Assembly: GCA_963854735.1 (NCBI GenBank)
Contig: OY978101.1
Coordinates: 310,001-374,000 of the forward strand
Origin: Marvania coccoides
Taxonomy: Eukaryota > Chlorophyta > Trebouxiophyceae > Chlorellales > Chlorellaceae
Length of the DNA stretch: 64,000 nucleotides
Direction of reading: 5' to 3'
The translations under genes and the position numbers were made by a program. This document shows positions 52,709 to 63,225 of this stretch, in pieces. A model generated the notes under the pieces. That model worked only from the letters and a program-made list of their open reading frames with translations. It was not told where the DNA came from and made no database searches. Positions within the stretch are counted from its first letter, which is position 1, and each line of letters starts with the position of its first letter.

Positions 52709-55097
52709 TCACTTGGGAGGGGGCGGGGGTGGCATCCGCCGCGGCTTGGATGCGCTGCCGCTGGATGCCGCCGCCGACGAAGGCGCAGCAGCAGCAGAGG
52801 GCGTACCGCTGCCGTTTTCAGCCGCCTTTCCAGTGGGCGCACCGAGCTGTTTGACCGCCTCCGAGCCGCCAAACAGCGTGGATGGGCTATGCTCGCCGTA
52901 CAGCAGCCCTGGGTTGATGCCAGGGGGCACCTTATCCTTGGGCACCAGCGGGAACGCCCCCGCCAGCAGCAGCGCCCTAATGGACACGTCTTCTGTCTCT
53001 TTCCTGGCGCCGCCGCTGCCCGCCACCTCTGCCCGCCGCTCCTGCACCTTGTGCACCTCTTCCTGCGCGTCGTGCAGGTCTTTGGCGGCCTGTTGGGCGG
53101 CCGCCCGTCGCCGCGCCGCCGTGGGGTCCTCCTCCAGCATGAACTCGATCTCCTTGGGGCTCAGCCGCGAGATGTAGTTGAATAACTGGTCCAGCAGGCG
53201 GTCCCGGGATCGAATGACCTGGCACAGGATGATGGCTTTGGGCACCGTCTTGGCCATGCGATCGTATACCGCCCTGGCGTAAATCCCGCAAAACATGCCC
53301 AACTTCTCGTAGTAAGCGTCCAGGTCCTCGATGGACCCCGCCGCCATCACGTCGCCCATCTTGCTGCTCCCCAGCCCCGTCAGCCGCGAAAACTGGTCGG
53401 TAACCTTGTTGATGGTGCGACCAAACAGCCCGCTCTGCTTCTGCGCCTGCGTCAGCTGCTGCTGTGGGGCGGCGGCGCCAGTCGGGCTGGTGGCGCCCTT
53501 GCCCAGGTACTGAGCCGACGACCCGGAGATGCGGCGGGCCTTCTCCCCGCCGCCTGAGATTTCCGTGGCGTTGCGCAGCCGCGCCAGCCAGTCGTACTTG
53601 TCGGCCGCGTCCGCCGCGCGCAGGATGATCGAGTGGTGGTTCTTGACCAGCGGCATGTTGGGGTTGCGGTGCGAAATCCTGATGAGCAGCGACACAGAGC
53701 CGGCGTTGTTGTCCAGACGTGCCGTCGACTTTTTGGTGGGCATGCTGGCGCCGTCGGGCTGGAAGTCTTCCACGATGCACTCACGCATGTTGATAACCAC
53801 CTTGGGGGCCTTGGCGTTGACGTCGTTGGGCGACGGGAAGTAGTAGAGCACTCCCGCCTCCATTGCCAGCACGAACCAGCGCTTCTGCCACCGCCAGCTG
53901 TCCACGGGCAGCGCCTGCAGGTTGGAGGTGTCCCCCGCGCGCTTCTCCAGCCACCCCTGCTTGATGTCGGCCCGCTGCTGCATCGCAGACTGCGGCGGCG
54001 GCGACCCAGGCGCCTCTCCCCTCGAATCCCGTCTCCCCACCCCCTCCGCGGCGCTCTCCGCGTCGGAGTCCTCCCCGTCCATGTCAGCGCTGACTTCCCC
54101 AGCCGCCAGCGCGTCCAGCCCGGCACGATTGCTTCTACGAGGCCGCTCTTCACTGTTCCGCCCGCCAGAGTAGTCGTCCTCCTCCTCGTCCTCCAGCGCA
54201 CCCCCACCCGCCGCCTCCTCCTGCCACCGCTTCTCCAGGTCGCGGAAGAAAGAGGGGGTCACGTAGTCGCACTCCATTTGCACCATGATTTCTGCCACCC
54301 GGTGCGCCTCCGCCCGCCACTCCTCCAGCGCCTGCGTTGCCGCCAGAATCACCGCGTTCTCGAAGCCCTTCAGCCGCAGGAAGTCCAGCTGCTGCGCCAT
54401 GCGGGCGTCGGTTATTGCCCCGCCGCCGGCGTCCACTAGCACCGCTCGCCGAGCGGCCTCACGCACGGTTTCTAGCAGCACGAGGTGGATCTCGTCGACG
54501 AAGCGGTGTACATGGTCGGAGGTGAGCTTCATGGCCTCCGCCACCAGGCGCTTGATGCCGCGCTCGGGGGACACCAAGTGAGGCTGGTAGCCATCGGCTT
54601 CCCTGCAAATCTCGCGGGTGTAGTTCTTGTTAAAGCGCTTCTCGATAGGGATCTTGTGCAGGGTCTCGGGGAGGGTGCCTTCCACGACGGCGCGGATCTT
54701 GAAGGCGACGTTGGCCTCGTTCAGCATCACTTGAAATGCGCGCTCGAAGCCGCGGCAGTGCCGGAAAATGTCCTGCTGCCCCTTCTTGGTTTCGCCCAGG
54801 GCACCGAGCTCCTTCTCCACGCCCAGGCGGCGGTCGGTGAGCCGCGACAGCAGCTGCAAGTGGCGAAAAATGTAAATTTCAAGGTCAGATCAGGGGAGTT
54901 TAGTGAGCTTTTTGCGAGATGGCCGTCAGCAAGCGCCTCAAAATAGTCAATTCGAGGTGCTCGAGAGATTAAGAGCACCTAGGGCTGCTCCTAAGAATGT
55001 GTTGCCCCACTCGGGGGTGTGCAACAATCCCCTCGCAGCAAGCACAGCAACACACCTCCTGCAGCGCTACAGCGGGAATCTTGACGGTCTCATCCAT
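52709..55097 (-). CDS. Dynamin-related protein (DRP2-like stalk-PH-GED) lacking a GTPase domain
   Basis: Exons 55097-55056 and 54853-52709 join in frame to 728 aa (MDETVKIPAVALQE|LLSRLTDRR). A dynamin middle/stalk domain occupies residues about 15-225 (KELGALGETKKG, READGYQPHLVSPERGIKRL, RFVDEIHLVLLETV). Next is an acidic linker, then a PH domain at 311-445 (IKQGWLEKRAGDTS, WQKRWFVLAMEAGVLYYF, DKYDWLARLRNATE). A GTPase effector domain follows at 523-595 (LDAYYEKLGMFCGIYARAVYDRM, quoted in part), and a Pro-rich tail ends in PPPPPPK. The order equals plant DRP2 minus its first ~300 residues. No G1 (GxxxxGKS) or other GTP-binding motif is present, and only 429 bp separate exon 1 from the divergent APH-1 start, with no GTPase-like exon in it. 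A longer exon 1 reading through upstream ETEIWAG is conceivable. It may act as an endocytic scaffold or as a regulator of a full dynamin. Confidence 0.85.
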
Positions 55098-55526
55098 CCC
55101 AGCCCAAATTTCTGTTTCCTGAATGCAACAGGGCACGCGTCTGTAGTTTGAAATGTTTTTTAAACAGGAGAAGTTGCCCCGAGGGGCTTGTGCTTCTGTG
55201 AAGGCGCTTGTGGCGCTTCGAAAAATAATGTAATGCGATGATCAGCCAGGGAGGCCATTACCTAAATAAAAAAAATGCATACTATGAAGAAAGGGCATTA
55301 TTTCGTCAAATGGTGGTCAAAACGCGTGTTTCTGCCTTTATTTAGGCCTAGTCGATCTTAAACAACCCATTCCCGATCGGAAATGCCGCATGCGCACTCT
55401 AGAGGGAGCGGTTTAGTGCGATTCAAACTTTTGATCTCACTCATTGGCAGTTTGCTGCTGCCTTCAGCCCTTTAAGAAATATCTTCAAGCCAAACCTAAC
55501 CCTGCGCATCGGTTCAGACCAACAGA
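55098..55526. promoter_or_regulatory. Divergent promoter region, dynamin-like / APH-1
   Basis: 429 bp between the two start codons. I checked the minus strand here for a missing GTPase exon (P-loop, DxPG, TKxD) and saw none. Confidence 0.55.
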
Positions 55527-56582
55527 ATGGGCGCTGCAGCCTTCTTTGGCTACCTTTTTCTCGCTGGCGGGCCGCTCTCAGTCGTATTTTTGTGCATCGC
55601 TCAGAAGTCATTCCTCGTGCTCCTGCTCCTTGGGAGGTAAAATGTCGGATAATAGTGACTTCTCAACACGCCAACCTGTTTTTCCCTCTTAATACTCCAC
55701 CACTTCACAGCCTCGTTTTCTTTCTGTAATGCAGTGCCTTTTACTGGCTGGTCACGCTCTTCGTAATATCGGCGCTTTTCCGAGGCTTCGCCCCATTGAA
55801 TCCTTCCATTGGGCCCTACGTTGGCCTCACTCTGGTGGCTGTGCTCATTCAGGAAGCAGCCAAATACGCCCTGTGGCGATTTCACAAGTAGGCAGTATTT
55901 TAAACATCTTTTGCTGGGGTTTTATTTTTCTTGCACTGAATAAAATTTCACCTCAGTTTCGTGCCATTAGTATCAAAGAGGAAAAGCCTCACGTTCATGT
56001 AGCGTTCGAACTCGAATTTTATTTTCTCTCTCTTCTCGCAGATTCAGCATCCGTGTGCTGCAGTTCCTAGCCAGGGAGCAGGCCCACACAGGCGCCTCCC
56101 TCACCGTCGCAGACCACTTTTCTCTCTCACTCACCCATGGTCTAGCACAGAGCGGCGTGCACGCCCTCTTCTTCTGCATTTCGTGGCTCCCGCTTGCCCT
56201 CAACGACGGCACAATCTACACCGACACCTGTCCCCACATGAGCTACTTCCTCGTAGCTTCCCTCAACTCCCTGGCCTTCGCTGGAGTGCTCACAGGCGGC
56301 ACCGTGGTGGCGTTCGAAGCGGCGGAGCGGCGGAACTTCAAACAGTCGGCGTTGCCCTCGCTGGCGCATTTGGCGGCTGCGCTGCTGACGCTGGTTAATT
56401 TTGCGAGTGAGGGATGCTTGGTGTCGATTCCGCTGCTGCTGATGGGGGGCGGGGCGATGACAGTTTGGGCGGGGCAAGTGTGGTGGCGGAGGACTGGCGT
56501 GGCGCTGCAGACCAGAGAGAGCAGCAGGGTGCTGTCGCCGCGGCAGTCATCACAGTCGACAAACGGAAGAGCAACGGAATAA
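55527..56582 (+). CDS. APH1: Gamma-secretase subunit APH-1
   Basis: Exons 55527-55636, 55735-55887 and 56042-56582 join in frame to 267 aa (human APH1A 265). About seven hydrophobic segments are seen. Recognisable motifs are AAKYALWRFHKFSIRVLQFL, LSLTHGLAQSGVHALFF (equivalent to the SFGIISGVFS helix with the conserved His), CPHMSYFLVASLNSLAF and VVAFEAAERRNF. APH-1 scaffolds presenilin, nicastrin and PEN-2 into the intramembrane aspartyl protease. It resides in the ER and endomembranes. Plants and algae carry these subunits although classical Notch or APP substrates are absent, so the substrate is unknown. The C-terminal tail is Ser/Gln-rich. Confidence 0.94.
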
Positions 56583-56849
56583 CGCGATGTGTACAGTACG
56601 CTCTTCAATGATGAATGAATACATTTTAATTAATTTCACGCCGTCTTTTTCTTCTTTGTATTTTAAGCAGGAACTGTACTTGTAATAAATTTTCTTCCGT
56701 CAATGACTTGTTATCAACTTTGTTTGTCTCGTGAATTTCTCTACGCTGTCGTGCAGCATCGTATCATATCACACTTTCACACTCCTCTTTTCATCCATCT
56801 GCCACCGAAAAAATATATACATGAACTTGAGTTCCCTCTCTCCAGCTAG

Positions 56850-58572
56850 CTATTTCTTCTTCTTGACAGCGGCGTCGATGGCGGCCAGCCGCTCAGGCAG
56901 CGGCGGGTGCGAGAAGTGGTACGCAGAGTAGAGCGGGTCCACGTTGGGCGGGCCCTTGTTCTCTTTGTCCAGCGTGCACAGCGCCACCCTCAAATCCTTT
57001 CCTTTGCCCTGCGCCACGGCAAACGCGTCGGCCTGGAACTCGAATTTGCGGGACACCATGTTTTGCAGCAGCCCCAACACCTCGTCCACAGGGCCGATCA
57101 GCATTTGAAAGATGAGCATGGCGGCCAAGACGGGGCGTTGGCCTGCGGGGAAGCCGAAGGAGGAGTAGAGACCAGGGGCGCCGCGGGTGGCCGCGAACAG
57201 CGTGAACTGGGCCGCCATGAGGGCCTGGGATGCGACGAAGAGCACCGGGGTGTGGCGCAGCCTGCAGAGAAAAAAAATACACAGCAAAATGAAGATTAGG
57301 GGATAGAAGGAGGGGAGGCAGATTGATGAACGAACTGTTTTTTATTTTATTATAATGTACAAAGAAACGCAATGCGTATGGAAAAAAAAATGCAATAATA
57401 ACTAATTCGTTATTAATCATGAAACTCACTTCCAGTGCCCCAGCTCGTGGGCCAGCACTGCCACCACCTGCTCCTCGCTGCACTGGCTCAGTAGCGTGTC
57501 GTACAGCACAATGCGCTTGTTGCTGAAGAAGCCGTACATGTAGGCGTTAGAGTGGGCTGAGCGCGTGCTGCCGTCCACCACGAAGAGCTTCTTCAGCGGG
57601 AAGCCCAGGCTGGCGGCCAGCGCCTCAATTTTGGATCGCAGAGAGCCATCAGAGAGCGGGTCGTACCTGAAATAAGAAAAAAAAACAGGTGAGAAAGACA
57701 GATTTAGACCTGAAGCATGATCAAAATCAAGTATAAAAAATAAATGCAATTGGGAAGAGCATAGACAGTACAAAAACTCCGCATGATATAGCAACGCTAT
57801 CAAAAAAAAACTTTGAAAAATCGCTCTCACTTGTTGAACAGGGGAGCAATGAGCGTGGGATATACCGTCATCATCACCAGTGACAGCCCGAAAATAAAGC
57901 CCCACAGATACAGCGCCACCTTGGGCCCTGTGTGCATCAGAATGTAAGTGATCCCCGCCACCACCGGCGGCATTAAAATCAAAGTTAACAGAAGGGACTT
58001 GATGGTGTCGGCGATAAACGTGCGGGGGGTGGTTTTGTTGAAGCCGTGGCGCGCTTCCAGGTAGAAAGTGCGGTACACGCCCCACGGCATGCTCAGCAGG
58101 GTGCCGGTGAAGGTCAGCACCACCGCCCATGCCATTGAGCGATAGATCTCGCTGTCTGAGAAGCGGGAGAGACCCACGGCGGCCAGGAGGGGGCCCGACA
58201 GCGCCCAGGTAACGGGGTAGTAGCCTTTCCACAGCATGTAAAGGTTGACCACTGTGTCCCACGCGGAGTGAAGCATGCCAAACCGCATTTTATCGAGCTG
58301 GTAGGCCTGCTTTTTGGAGAAGTCGCCGTCTGCATAGAGGTCCTTGACCTCTGCGGGAGGGGCGGGCCGCTTCAGGGCCTGCAGGGGTAGGTATAGATTG
58401 GGAGGAGAAGGTGAGAATGAGAGCCGGCAGCAGCGGTGAGGGAAAAGGGGAAGGGGTGGGGAATTAAACTCACTTTGAGCTGCCGAACGTCTAGATAGAA
58501 ATGCAGTGCTGAGATTGCAGCGGCGAATGCGGTGACATACTCCAAATACGGCGTGGTTTCGTCGAGAAACAT
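56850..58572 (-). CDS. STE24: CAAX prenyl protease 1 (STE24/ZMPSTE24)
   Basis: Exons 58572-58474, 58378-57831, 57666-57430 and 57261-56850 join in frame to 431 aa, close to plant STE24 (424). This integral ER-membrane zinc protease removes the last three residues of farnesylated CAAX proteins. The zinc site is HELGH at 289-293 with the third ligand Glu369 in [11 protein letters not shown]. Other family motifs are [58 protein letters not shown] and [13 protein letters not shown]. Several long hydrophobic helices build the membrane chamber. The C-terminus KKKK resembles a dilysine ER-retrieval signal. The start is the ATG at 58572. Confidence 0.97.
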
Positions 58573-58849
58573 CTTGATCAAAACACGAATAAAACTAGTG
58601 GAGAAGCGGCAGGTCTCTCTTACACCCCCGTGATTTATTTTCGCATGTGGTGCTGATAAAATTGCAAAATAAAATAATAATAAACCCGTTTCCTCTGCTT
58701 TTCATTTTCAGTTGGCCAGCTGGTATTGGCAGGCCTCTGCCCTTTTCGGAACGCTTCGGTTCATTACAATGGTATAATTAAATCGATCAGGTACATAAAA
58801 GGTGTAGGTAGGACGCGGTCATAGTATACATTCACTTCTTTAAATAATA

Positions 58850-59909
58850 TCAGCTGCCATCTGCAGCCGCCGCCAGCCGCGTCTTCTTTGACGACCGCAC
58901 GTAGCTACGTAGCGCAAACTCGTTCTCCGCGTGCGCCTGGTCAATGGTCCCCAGTTTGATCTGGTACAGCTTCATCTCGAACCGAGGCCCCCTCTCCTTG
59001 AGCTCGGCGTTTTTCTCCCCCCTCGGCGTCTCGTATGTGTGGTGCCTGAACGAGATGAAGTCGTCGCGGTTGGCGAACGTCAGCACGCGCTTGGTTTCCG
59101 GCTTGGGCGGCGGGAACAGGTGCTTGAGGATGTTGGCCACGCGAGAGCCCAGTTTCGATCCAAAATTGTCAAAGATCAGGTGAGGGTAGGCTTCAGAAAC
59201 CGTCCCCACCTCCGACTTATCCCCGATATCATGTCGCAGCACCGTGTTATACAGCCCAAAGTAGGCGGTGGGGCCGTAGGGCAGGTGGCACACCACCAGG
59301 CCATCTGGCTCTCCACGGTGCTCGTGGGCCACGATGAGATCTGTGTAGCCGTGCGTGCGGCACGAATCCACAAGCTCGTTCACGATCAGCCCACCGCGGT
59401 TGAGCCGCTGGGAGTTGGGGAACAGCAGCTTGAGCTCCTTTGAAAATTGGGTGAGGCGGGATGAGGGGTCGCGGGAGGTGGTGATGAGAATTTTGGGGGG
59501 GGAGTCGGCGGCGCGGGCGTACTCGTCGTCGGCGTGGGACCGGGGCACCGCGGTGTTGTCGTCCTCCAGCTCCACTTCGTGCCGCAGCTCAGCCTCCTCT
59601 CGGCGGAGCTCTGTGGGGATGGGCTTGCCCTCTGTATAATGGCAATAGAGGGGGGTCAGGACGAGTTGAGAGAAATTTGTATGCTATTCGAATAAAACCA
59701 ATGCAATCTCCGCCTTTTGGGGACAATAAAAATGAATATATGCAGTGGATGCACACATCGACAACGAAAAGTGGCAACAAACCTTCAAGGGCTTGGCGGA
59801 TTTTGCGCTTCTTATCATAAAGGTCCTTTTCTTTGCCTTCTAAGCTTTTTCTGTACAGGTATTCTTTGCGCAGCCGCGCATTTCGCCTCATAAGTCCGAC
59901 GCCGTTCAT
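58850..59909 (-). CDS. IMP4: U3 snoRNP protein IMP4 (Brix domain)
   Basis: Exons 59909-59783 and 59631-58850 join in frame to 302 aa (human 291). The basic N-terminal helix (RRNARLRKEYLYRKSLEGKE) is followed by a Brix domain: KILITTSRDPSSRLTQFSKE, LIVAHEHRGEPDGLVVCHLP, HLIFDNFGSKLGSRVANILK, FANRDDFISFRHHTYE and RFEMKLYQIKLGTIDQ. IMP4 works with IMP3 and MPP10 in the U3 snoRNP of the small-subunit processome, during early cleavage of pre-18S rRNA in the nucleolus. The C-terminus ends RLAAAADGS. It shares ribosome-biogenesis roles with TSR3 and RPA43 elsewhere in the window. Confidence 0.97.
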
Positions 59910-60256
59910 CGTGCCGCTCCTCTGATCGGCCCTAACGATTAAGTATTATTTAAATTTATTTAAAAATATATAACATCGGTGCATGCATTACCAAAATTTG
60001 ATTTGAAAATTGCCAGCTTGATTTTCTTCTCCACTTTCTTGTCTCCGTTTCTTTTGTGTTTTAAGAGCATGCACCATGTGATTGGATCATTGGCTAGTGG
60101 CCATGCGCAATGGGAAGCTCCTAGCCAGAAGGAACTAAAAAATTCAGATAACTTGACCCGACGGTGGATGCTGCCACATTCCTCACACATCTCTGCATGC
60201 TGTGCACACGTGTGACGGAAATTACCAGAAAACAAAAGGGTCGCTGCCTGTGTCTC

Positions 60257-60257
60257 T

Positions 60258-60289
<32 letters not shown>
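60257..60289. repeat. (TA)n microsatellite
   Basis: About fourteen uninterrupted TA units, preceded by TATGTA, directly abutting the truncated end of the RPB1 exon fragment. Confidence 0.95.
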
Positions 60290-60291
<2 letters not shown>

Positions 60292-60398
60292 TGTAGGGGG
60301 AGGTGACCGACAGGTTGAGGAAGAAGGTGGAGTAGGGCAGGATGCGCACGCGGTGGCCCTAGTGGAGGGGGAGAGAGAAGGAGGAGACGGAAACGTTA
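60290..60398 (-). pseudogene. Orphan fragment of an RNA polymerase II RPB1 exon with intron acceptor
   Basis: On the minus strand, 60358 to 60290 encodes 23 residues, including RVRILPYSTFFLNLSVTSPYN. RPB1 orthologues have the near-invariant LPYSTFRLNLSVT[ST]PYN followed directly by the catalytic-loop motif NADFDGDEMN. Here the frame runs straight into a TA microsatellite instead of ADFDGD. Just upstream, 60359-60398 is a pyrimidine tract with CACTAAC-like branch sequence and an AG acceptor. The fragment therefore looks like the 3' end of an intron plus the start of an exon copied from an RPB1 gene elsewhere. One residue differs at a usually conserved Arg (STFF rather than STFR). No other RPB1 sequence is present in the window. 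Non-functional. Confidence 0.75.
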
Positions 60399-60421
60399 GT
60401 GATCATGGCATTAAAAAAAAA

Positions 60422-60440
60422 ATATATATATATATATATA
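60422..60440. repeat. (AT)n microsatellite
   Basis: About nine AT units following an A run, on the other side of the RPB1 fragment. Confidence 0.95.
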
Positions 60441-60660
60441 TCGCCTAATGATTTTAAGCTTCAACATTTGCGGTGTCCTTTTTGCCGCAAGCCTCCCAAC
60501 TTATACAAAATGGACTCAGATATCTTCAATTTGCAGCTTCTGCTGACCTCTCTGCCCCTCCCCTCACCCACGGCCGACCGATTTCCCGCTGCCATTCCCG
60601 CAGTTGCCGGCTTGGTACTGAATTAAATCTCTAGAAAGAAATAGCTCGGCATTTCAAAAA

Positions 60661-60690
60661 TTGCAATTGCAATTGCAATTGCAATTGCAA
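60661..60690. repeat. Tandem TTGCAA hexamer, five copies
   Basis: Five perfect copies of the self-complementary hexamer TTGCAA, 34 bp beyond the stop codon of the SUZ12-like gene, so probably in its 3' UTR. Confidence 0.9.
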
Positions 60691-60723
60691 ACGCATACGC
60701 ATCACATCACATTCATTAGTTTT

Positions 60724-63225
60724 TTAGTCCATTATTTGGACATCCTCCATCTCGCAGTCTGGTCCGCCAGCCCTGTCAGCCTCCTCAGCAAGGCGCACAG
60801 CTGCCACCGCTGCTGCTGCATCGTCAGCGCCACCTCTCTCCTCGTCTTGGTTCGCCGACAGCGCCGCTCGCAGCTGCTCCGGGGTCAAAAGCCGAAACTG
60901 CCAAAAATTGTGCAGGTGCATGGCGAAGCACCTTCTGAAAGGGCCGCTCGCGTCAGCCAGCCGCTCTGCGTATGCCTGAGCGAACTCAATGCACCGCCGT
61001 GGCACCTCAAAGTCAGCGCGGATGGCGTTGTGGCGCACGAAACGGTTCCATTCCAGCATGAAATCCCGCTCCTCGGGGCACAGCCGAGGCTGCTCTTCCA
61101 GCCGCACCATGCAGTCCCGCTGCAAACAAAAGACCGTTTTTCGTAATGCTAGCGAATTTAAATTTTTAAACGGGGAGAAAGACCGGTGAAATACGACGGA
61201 GAAAAAAGAAAGGTGCATGATGATTACAAAAAAAAATATTTAACCGTACCTCCCACTCTTCCTCGTCTGTATCGTCCTCTGAGTCATGTGAGCTCTCCAG
61301 CTCCACCTTGGTCATCGCCTGACAGCTCCTGCTATGGTAAAATCGCGGCAGCCCGCCCTCAGTCAGCAGCGTCAGCACGACCGGCCGACGCGGCGCCGTC
61401 GCCCTGCTGCCGCGCCCCTGGGCGCGCCGGCGCGCGCTGGCCTCGCTGCCACTAGGCCCCGCATCTGCAGCGCTGGAAGCATCCCACGGCAGGGGCCCAG
61501 GGTCCGCAATGGTGTCCCAAATCCAAGATTCTTCGGGCCCCGCTCCTTTCGCTTCTCTGGCTGCTTCCCGAGGGTCTGCAACGGGCAGCGCGTCCGCTGG
61601 GTCCTCCCCCGGCTGGATCTGCCGGCAGCATTCGTACCGGGGGCGGATATACTCGAAGGGAAGGGTTCTGGCTGTGCGATAGAGGAGGTCATAGAAAGGG
61701 TGCAGTGGGGAGAGCGCAGAGGCGCTGGACAGGCTGGGGATGAACAACCCTTGCGGGCTAAACCACTCTGCAGATTAAATTTCAATCGCATAAAAATAGG
61801 AGGATGAAATGAGCTTTGAAGCGTGTGAAAATAAAATAGCGTTGAAAGTATTGCATTTGTTTCTTGCTAGCTCCCCTCACCTTTCTTGCAGCGGACCCAC
61901 ACCGTGGGGCTGCCCCCTTGCGCCCCTTCCTGGAAGAAGAACTCGTAGTAATGGTGGGAGGCCAGCAGGTGCTGCTGCAGAGCGCGAAAGCTGTCCCGAC
62001 ACCGCATCTTGCAGGAATCGAAGGGACAAACGAAACCAGGGGCCGACCATTTGAGGCAGTACGCCCCTGTACGACTCGTCAGCCCCACCTGCACGTCAGG
62101 CGGCGGCTGCGCCCTGGGTTCTGCTGCTTCCGTCATATCGATCTGTTCGCTGGTAGTGTTATCCTCTGGACTTGCTCGTCTGCTAGAGGAGCTGGAGGAG
62201 GGTTCCACGGTTAGGGTGTACCGTAGCACCGGTGGGCTCACGGAGGGGGGCCCCAGCCTGTCCACCACGCTGAACGTCGGCAGCACAGCATTGGCAGCTG
62301 GCTGCTGCGAATGCTGCTCTTGATCGACGTGCACTTGAATTTCACCGATGCGCAGCCCCACCGCGCCACTTTGTGAGGTTCCTAGACCCTGGGACATGCC
62401 GTCTGAGGGGTACAGCGTGCTGTAAAATACCCGATCGCCTGGCTCGAGAAAATAAAAAACGCTGTCACTGCGGACGGCGCACGTGAGGGAGCGCGCGTCA
62501 GGGGAGGCGGCGTTGACCGCGCGGTGCCGCGCCGTCAGCATGAAGCTGGTCAACTGCGACAGCGGGCTGCTGCCTGCACAATAATAATTATAGAAAAATA
62601 CAGTGAAAAATTGACGCGATTATTTTCTAATTTAGTGCTAATAAACAGTTCGACATCGTACATGTGTCCATGATGAAGACGACGGTATCCTTGGGCAGCC
62701 CGCCTGCGGGCAGCGAAATGGGCAGCGACACAGTTGTAGGCTCTCCCGGCCGATGAGACGATGCCTCGGCCGTTTCTACGGGCAGCGCCGCGATTTTCGC
62801 CACCAGCGGCACCATTTCCGGCACCCCGCCGTCCAGGTCGCTCATCTGCGCGCATAGGGCCACTATTACGTTGATAGAGGCCTTGAAATTGGGGTTGTAA
62901 GGGGTGTCACTGGCGGTTGAAGCGTTTGCACTGATCACAGAGAGGTTAAGAGTCACGACGTGGGTGGCGGGAGGGTCGGGCTTGTTGGAGGAGGCGGTGG
63001 CGCTGTAGCTGAGGTTGCGACGGAGGAAGCAAGGTTTCTGAAGTTGAAAGGAAAGGAGAAAAAACAAGCTGTTGGCTGGGAGGCGGTGAGTGAAGGAGAA
63101 AAATGAAAAAGAGGGGCAAAGATGGACAATGGGGTGCTCACGTCGGCAAGGAGGATGGTGTTAAGCTCCTCAATGGCCAGAAAAGGCGTGAACGCCAATG
63201 CCATGGCCTCGTCTTCAGCTGACAT
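60724..63225 (-). CDS. Polycomb PRC2 subunit SUZ12/EMF2/VRN2-like (VEFS box)
   Basis: Exons 63225-63142, 63037-62662, 62573-61881, 61767-61250 and 61119-60724 join in frame to 688 aa. The N-terminal segment includes KPCFLRRNLSYSA, matching the 'F-L-x-R-N-L-x-Y' block of SUZ12/EMF2. A C2H2 zinc finger lies at about 335-360 (CPFDSCKMRCRDSFRALQQH). The C-terminal VEFS box reads LPRFYHSRSCQAMTKVELES, HDSEDDTDEEEWE and CPEERDFMLEWNRFVRHNAI. SUZ12 proteins hold PRC2 together and stimulate H3K27 methylation by EZH/CLF; they act in the nucleus. Long Ser/Pro/Ala-rich linkers separate the domains. The tail after the VEFS box is acidic. Called from motifs; which plant subgroup (EMF2, VRN2, FIS2) has no meaning in an alga. 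Confidence 0.9.

Larger units (their letters stand above)
59910..60723. other. Gene-poor interval with microsatellites and an RPB1 exon fragment
   Basis: 814 bp between the IMP4 start and the SUZ12-like stop codon. Apart from the RPB1 remnant and the repeats listed separately, it is AT-rich and shows no gene. It should include the IMP4 promoter. Confidence 0.6.

Noticed and set aside
53633..54439. 268-codon plus-strand frame opposite the dynamin-like gene
   Set aside because: Antisense shadow with His/Arg/Leu-rich composition; the minus strand has clear stalk, PH and GED domains.
55098..55526. Missing dynamin GTPase exons
   Set aside because: Read all minus-strand frames here for P-loop, DxPG and TKxD motifs; none found.
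60164..60448. Plus-strand frame translating the AT microsatellites
   Set aside because: Translation is mostly an Ile-Tyr repeat from the (TA)n tract; the meaningful signal is the RPB1 remnant on the other strand.
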